Part shown: one piece after another, positions 34,216 through 36,973 of the stretch
Numbering within the stretch: position 1 is the stretch's first letter
How the letters are laid out: the number at the start of each line of letters is the position of its first letter
DNA from: a bacterium
Lineage (GTDB): Bacteria; Margulisbacteria; Marinamargulisbacteria; SXXA01
Assembly: GCA_010028705.1 (NCBI GenBank)
Contig: RHAI01000011.1
Coordinates: forward strand, 1-36,973
Length of the DNA stretch: 36,973 nucleotides
Direction: 5' to 3'
The notes under the pieces: generated by a model
Seen by the model: the letters and a program-made list of their open reading frames with translations, nothing else
Database searches by the model: none
Told to the model about the DNA's origin: nothing
Program-made: the position numbers and the translations under genes

Positions 34216-34228
34216 CGTTTTAGGGCCA

Positions 34229-34247
34229 TGTTGCGGGTGTCGCGACA
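34229..34247. repeat. Inverted repeat at the ssrA/recombinase junction
   Basis: TGTTGCG and CGCGACA pair over 7 bp (one G-T) around GGTGT. It lies just past the last recognisable tmRNA base and before the recombinase terminator. It may be part of an attachment site for the serine recombinase, though a T-arm remnant or chance cannot be excluded. Confidence 0.35.
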
Positions 34248-34251
34248 GTGG

Positions 34252-34272
34252 GAAAAATGCCCCCGAAGGGGC
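34252..34272 (-). terminator. Intrinsic terminator of the recombinase operon
   Basis: On the minus strand GCCCC-TTCG-GGGGC forms a perfect 5-bp stem capped by a stable UUCG tetraloop, followed by ATTTTT. It starts directly after the TAA of the serine recombinase gene and is the clearest intrinsic terminator in the window. Confidence 0.85.
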
Positions 34273-35892
34273 TTAAGTATCGATTTCCCATGGCCAGGGA
34301 ATCCAGCGGAATTGGAATGTTAGTTTGGATGGGTAAACGGTGATGTCTTGGATTAGACGGCGTAGTGCGTTGCGGTAATGAATGATGTCGGATGAGTCCA
34401 GGGAAATTGCCTCGGAAATGTGCTGTTTGATGAGGATTAAATCCAGCAGGGTTTCTGATTGTTGGTCTGCTTCAAATTCTTTTTTAGTGATGACCGTTTG
34501 AATTTGCTTGGCTTCAATTTTGAGTTCCTCCAATTTAGAGTGGACGACTTTGCGATCAACCGTTGTGAGATGGGGCAGAGTTAAAGAATCAAAGAAATTT
34601 TCCTGTCGGGTTTTGATCTTGTCCAAGGCTTGCTTGTGTTGGTCGATTTCACTTTTTAGTAGATCCGTTTGAGCCTGGATACCGGCGTTGTGTTTGGCGA
34701 TGCGGTTCTCGATCGATTTGAGGTGATCGGGGTGGGTCAGGCGGGCAAACGCATTAGTGACCCGGGTTTCGATTTGGGGGAAACCGATGGTTTTGATTCC
34801 GCAGGGGATAGGTTTTCCTGTGTTGGATTTTCGGGTGCATCGATAGTAGTAGTACCGACACTTGGTTCGGTTGAGCGAATAGCTGGGCGACATCACCGAT
34901 CCGCAATCGCCGCAGGTTAACAACCGTTGGAATGGGGCGTTCATGGATTGGGGATGGGGCTTGGTTTTGAGGAGCTCTTGGGTTTGGGCAAATATTTGAG
35001 TGGAGATGATCGGGGTATGGGTATCGGGGAAAATCTGGGACCTCCATCGACGTGACCCGATGTAGGATGGGTTTTTCAAAATATCTAAGACACGACGGCA
35101 ATCCCACATCGTATTTTTTCGGGTTTTGATGCCGTCACGATTGAGAAATGTGGTGGTTGAAACGGTGGAACGGGTGTGGAGAAATGTCTTAAAGATGAGT
35201 TCCACGATCGGTTTTTCTCTCTTGCAAGGTTGCCATGTTTTGTCGACGCAGATGTAGCCAAAGGGAGTGACGCCACCGTTGTACATGCCTTTTGAGGCAC
35301 GATGGACCATGACATCACTGATCCGTTCGGAGGTTTGTTCACGTTCGAGCTGGGCAAAGACCAAGGCGATACGGAGCATCGCTTTGCCCATGGCGGTGGT
35401 CGTGTCGAATTGTTCACGTAGGGAAATGAACTCCACGTTGTGGGTTTGCAGTGTAACCATGAGGGCTTCAAAGTCCAAAAGAGAACGGGACAGGCGATCC
35501 AGTTTTTTGACGACGATGGCGTTGAGTTTGCCTGATTTTAGATCAACCAAAAGTTTTTGGTATTCAGGACGGTTGACGGTGCCACCTGATTTTCCGGCTT
35601 CCACGTAGACTTTATGGATACGATAGTTTTTGTAGTTGCAGTATTTTCTGAGTTCGGTTTCCTGTTCGTCGAGGGATTCCCCTTCTACCGCTTGGCGGTC
35701 GGTAGACACGCGTACGTACAGACCGACGCGAAAGGTTTCGTCGCTCCGCTCCCCGCCAAGTGTGAGGAGCGAATCGACGTAACCGGAATCACGCCGACCG
35801 GATAGGGAGGATGAAGTGATGGAGGCTGCCCGGCTGTCCGAGGGACATGAAGGGGGTGGCAGCGATGCACCGGTACGCGATGGCTTTTTCAT
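34273..35892 (-). CDS. Large serine recombinase (integrase/transposase type)
   Basis: 539 residues; a site-specific DNA recombinase. The catalytic domain begins after a 55-residue Ser/Pro-rich leader: GLYVRVSTDRQ with nucleophile Ser63, then KKLDRLSRSLLDFEAL and the Arg-rich AQLEREQTSERI. A recombinase domain follows (PFGYICVDKTWQP ... LDILKNPSYIG), then a zinc ribbon at about 330-375 (CGDCG ... RCTRKS ... CGIK) and a long coiled-coil segment to the C terminus. This is the layout of phage and ICE serine integrases. ATG 35892 has AAGGGG seven bases upstream, so the leader seems real. The start overlaps the stop of the upstream gene (ATGA). It reads toward ssrA and ends in a strong terminator. 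Confidence 0.95.
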   Translation of the reverse strand: MKKPSRTGASLPPPSCPSDSRAASITSSSLSGRRDSGYVDSLLTLGGERSDETFRVGLYVRVSTDRQAVEGESLDEQETELRKYCNYKNYRIHKVYVEAGKSGGTVNRPEYQKLLVDLKSGKLNAIVVKKLDRLSRSLLDFEALMVTLQTHNVEFISLREQFDTTTAMGKAMLRIALVFAQLEREQTSERISDVMVHRASKGMYNGGVTPFGYICVDKTWQPCKREKPIVELIFKTFLHTRSTVSTTTFLNRDGIKTRKNTMWDCRRVLDILKNPSYIGSRRWRSQIFPDTHTPIISTQIFAQTQELLKTKPHPQSMNAPFQRLLTCGDCGSVMSPSYSLNRTKCRYYYYRCTRKSNTGKPIPCGIKTIGFPQIETRVTNAFARLTHPDHLKSIENRIAKHNAGIQAQTDLLKSEIDQHKQALDKIKTRQENFFDSLTLPHLTTVDRKVVHSKLEELKIEAKQIQTVITKKEFEADQQSETLLDLILIKQHISEAISLDSSDIIHYRNALRRLIQDITVYPSKLTFQFRWIPWPWEIDT

Positions 35893-36350
35893 GAGTTTTC
35901 CCCTTCAAGACATATCTGATTTGTGTCATTCCACTTCGCATTCGCTTGTTGAGATGAAACGCGGTCGGGCTGGTAAAACCAATCCCTCCCTTCGAGCAAT
36001 TGATATGCAATTTCTTCCACGGCAAACCATGCGAGGGTGGTTTTGAGGCTGACCAGGTCAAACACTTCGGGGCGGAGGTGATGGATGAATTCCCCAAAAG
36101 TTTCACCGGTAGATTCTAAAAATTCGTTCACGATTTCTAAGATATTGGCTTCAAATCGGGCGTAGAATGCGACACAATCTTGAGTGTAAATCAATTCAGA
36201 AATGATACCGCTGATACATCCATGCTGCGTCAGATCAGTCAGTAAATCGATGGGGTCATTCCCCACCGATGCACACACCCATCTGATCACCCACGATTTA
36301 ACGGACTCTGGATCACCGTGTGTGAGTAACGCGACGCTGTGAGTGGCCAT
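35889..36350 (-). CDS. Hypothetical small helical protein of a mobile element (153 aa)
   Basis: Not assigned. It is acidic and helical, with ESVKSWVIRWVCASVGND at the N terminus, a central FYARFEANILEIVNEFLES helix pair and the end EEIAYQLLEGRDW. It resembles small phage or plasmid proteins of unknown function, but I cannot name a family with confidence. The frame extends upstream to 36446 inside the SLOG gene; ATG 36350 is chosen because it is two bases after that gene's TAA. No Shine-Dalgarno is seen, so translation is probably coupled. Its last bases overlap the recombinase start, which ties it to the same operon. Confidence 0.72.
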   Translation of the reverse strand: MATHSVALLTHGDPESVKSWVIRWVCASVGNDPIDLLTDLTQHGCISGIISELIYTQDCVAFYARFEANILEIVNEFLESTGETFGEFIHHLRPEVFDLVSLKTTLAWFAVEEIAYQLLEGRDWFYQPDRVSSQQANAKWNDTNQICLEGENS

Positions 36351-36352
36351 GG

Positions 36353-36946
36353 TTATCGGGTGTACACGGCTTTGGCCGCGCCCTCCCACATCCCGCCACA
36401 CCGTAGCAACTGCCATTTCATTCCAGGGATTTCCGGGAAATCGCAATCTACTGCAAACACAACCAAGGGCTTGCGCTTGGCGGCGGCTTTTTTGATGGTG
36501 AAAATGGTGCCACGACTGTCACCAGTGATGAACGCGACGAGACCGTAGCAGGCATCGACCAGGCGAATGTTTCGCATGAGTAATGCCGTTTTAACGAGGG
36601 CTTCATTTTTACCCGCAGGCCCCCATACGATGTGGCCACCGTAATCTTTAAACTGCCGAATGGCGGCCCTAACTTTAGCGGGGAATCCTTCGTAGCCTTT
36701 CCATGCCGCAAACACCGTGCAGTGATCAGCGTGCCCCGTGTGAAGCAATCGACTGAGTGCAAACTCATCGGTACCGATGGCCCCACCTGTTGCGATGTGG
36801 TAGCCTCGCCCCAACACATCGTCCACAATTTGACCCACATGATCAGCGTATTGATACCCCAACGACCGCGACCCTACGATCCCAAGCAAACGTGGACTAT
36901 TTATGACCGAACGGTATTGATCGACCTCTTGTATCTTGACTCTCAT
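36353..36946 (-). CDS. SLOG/DprA-like Rossmann-fold protein
   Basis: 197 residues. LGIVGSRSLGY (21-31) and IATGGAIGTDEFAL (51-64) are the nucleotide/DNA-binding motifs of the SLOG superfamily, which holds DprA (Smf), LOG and TIR-linked nucleotide sensors. A late GDSRGTIFTIKKAAAKRKP matches the DprA-like G-S-x-x-T helix. It lacks the extra DprA domains, so a natural-transformation role is not implied; small SLOG proteins are common in phages and mobile elements. An excellent Shine-Dalgarno (AAGGAGGAT) lies eight bases before the ATG, and this is the first of three tightly packed genes ending in the recombinase. Nothing further is seen in 36947-36973. Confidence 0.85.
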   Translation of the reverse strand: MRVKIQEVDQYRSVINSPRLLGIVGSRSLGYQYADHVGQIVDDVLGRGYHIATGGAIGTDEFALSRLLHTGHADHCTVFAAWKGYEGFPAKVRAAIRQFKDYGGHIVWGPAGKNEALVKTALLMRNIRLVDACYGLVAFITGDSRGTIFTIKKAAAKRKPLVVFAVDCDFPEIPGMKWQLLRCGGMWEGAAKAVYTR

Positions 36947-36973
36947 TTCTCTTATCCTCCTTGTGGAATTTGA

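Noticed and set aside
34258-34264. TGCCCCC as partner of the 5' acceptor GGGGGUG
   Set aside because: It can pair on paper with two wobbles, but no T arm precedes it, no CCA follows, and the bases are better explained as part of the recombinase terminator.
1-36973. CRISPR arrays, tRNA or rRNA genes, insertion sequences
   Set aside because: No regularly spaced repeats, no tRNA cloverleaf with T-loop consensus, no rRNA blocks and no transposase were seen; this was by eye, and a covariance search could still find a divergent tRNA.

Overview
The window is about 37 kb of gene-dense bacterial chromosome of moderate G+C (my impression, not computed), almost all of it housekeeping and central metabolism. 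The genes fit a diderm-compatible aerobic heterotroph: heme A synthesis (ctaA, ctaB), a type I glutamine synthetase, type II fatty-acid synthesis, an alternative GlmU-like protein, alanine racemase and tmRNA. I cannot name the phylum. The GlmU-like gene, the putative Na+/H+ antiporter and the run of lineage-specific helical proteins suggest a poorly sampled lineage, possibly near the Margulisbacteria/Melainabacteria or PVC groups, but that is only a guess. Starts at TTG and GTG and 1 to 4 nt gene overlaps are common.

Layout. 1-1481 (+): end of a class I aminotransferase and rbgA. 1611-5124: three unrecognised helix-rich genes on the minus strand around a plus-strand endonuclease/exonuclease/phosphatase gene. 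5314-6741 (+): glnA. 6856-13263 (+): one operon of rpmF, plsX, fabH, fabD, fabG, acpP, fabF, rnhB and yraN, which makes acyl-ACP and phosphatidate precursors together with a ribosomal protein and nucleic-acid enzymes. 13501-20142 (-): ctaB, rsmE, a two-domain M16 protease, a 61-residue Sm-like protein, a CLC antiporter and alr, transcribed in that order. 20141-21058 (+): ctaA, whose start codon overlaps that of ctaB. 21115-21555 (-): unknown acidic protein. 21697-26948 (+): Asp/Glu racemase with an N-terminal extension, Na+/H+ antiporter-like protein, coaX, accB, recJ. 26954-33762 (-): GlmU-like protein, pgi, an APC/KimA-like transporter and a secreted thioredoxin-NHL protein.

At 33831 a tmRNA gene (ssrA) starts on the plus strand. 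Its 5' domain, tag reading frame (GKTVTFPQAALAA) and the second strand of helix P2 are visible. The T arm and the 3' acceptor strand, which should follow P2 directly, are not there. Instead the sequence runs into an accessory segment whose three minus-strand genes encode a SLOG/DprA-like protein, a small unknown protein and a large serine recombinase. The recombinase reads toward ssrA and ends in a clear intrinsic terminator. The simplest reading is a mobile element inserted in or next to the T-arm part of ssrA, with the other end beyond the window. This is the most unusual signal here. Others are a thioredoxin domain with all its redox cysteines changed to serine, the Sm-like small protein in a protease/transporter operon, and the back-to-back ctaA/ctaB starts.
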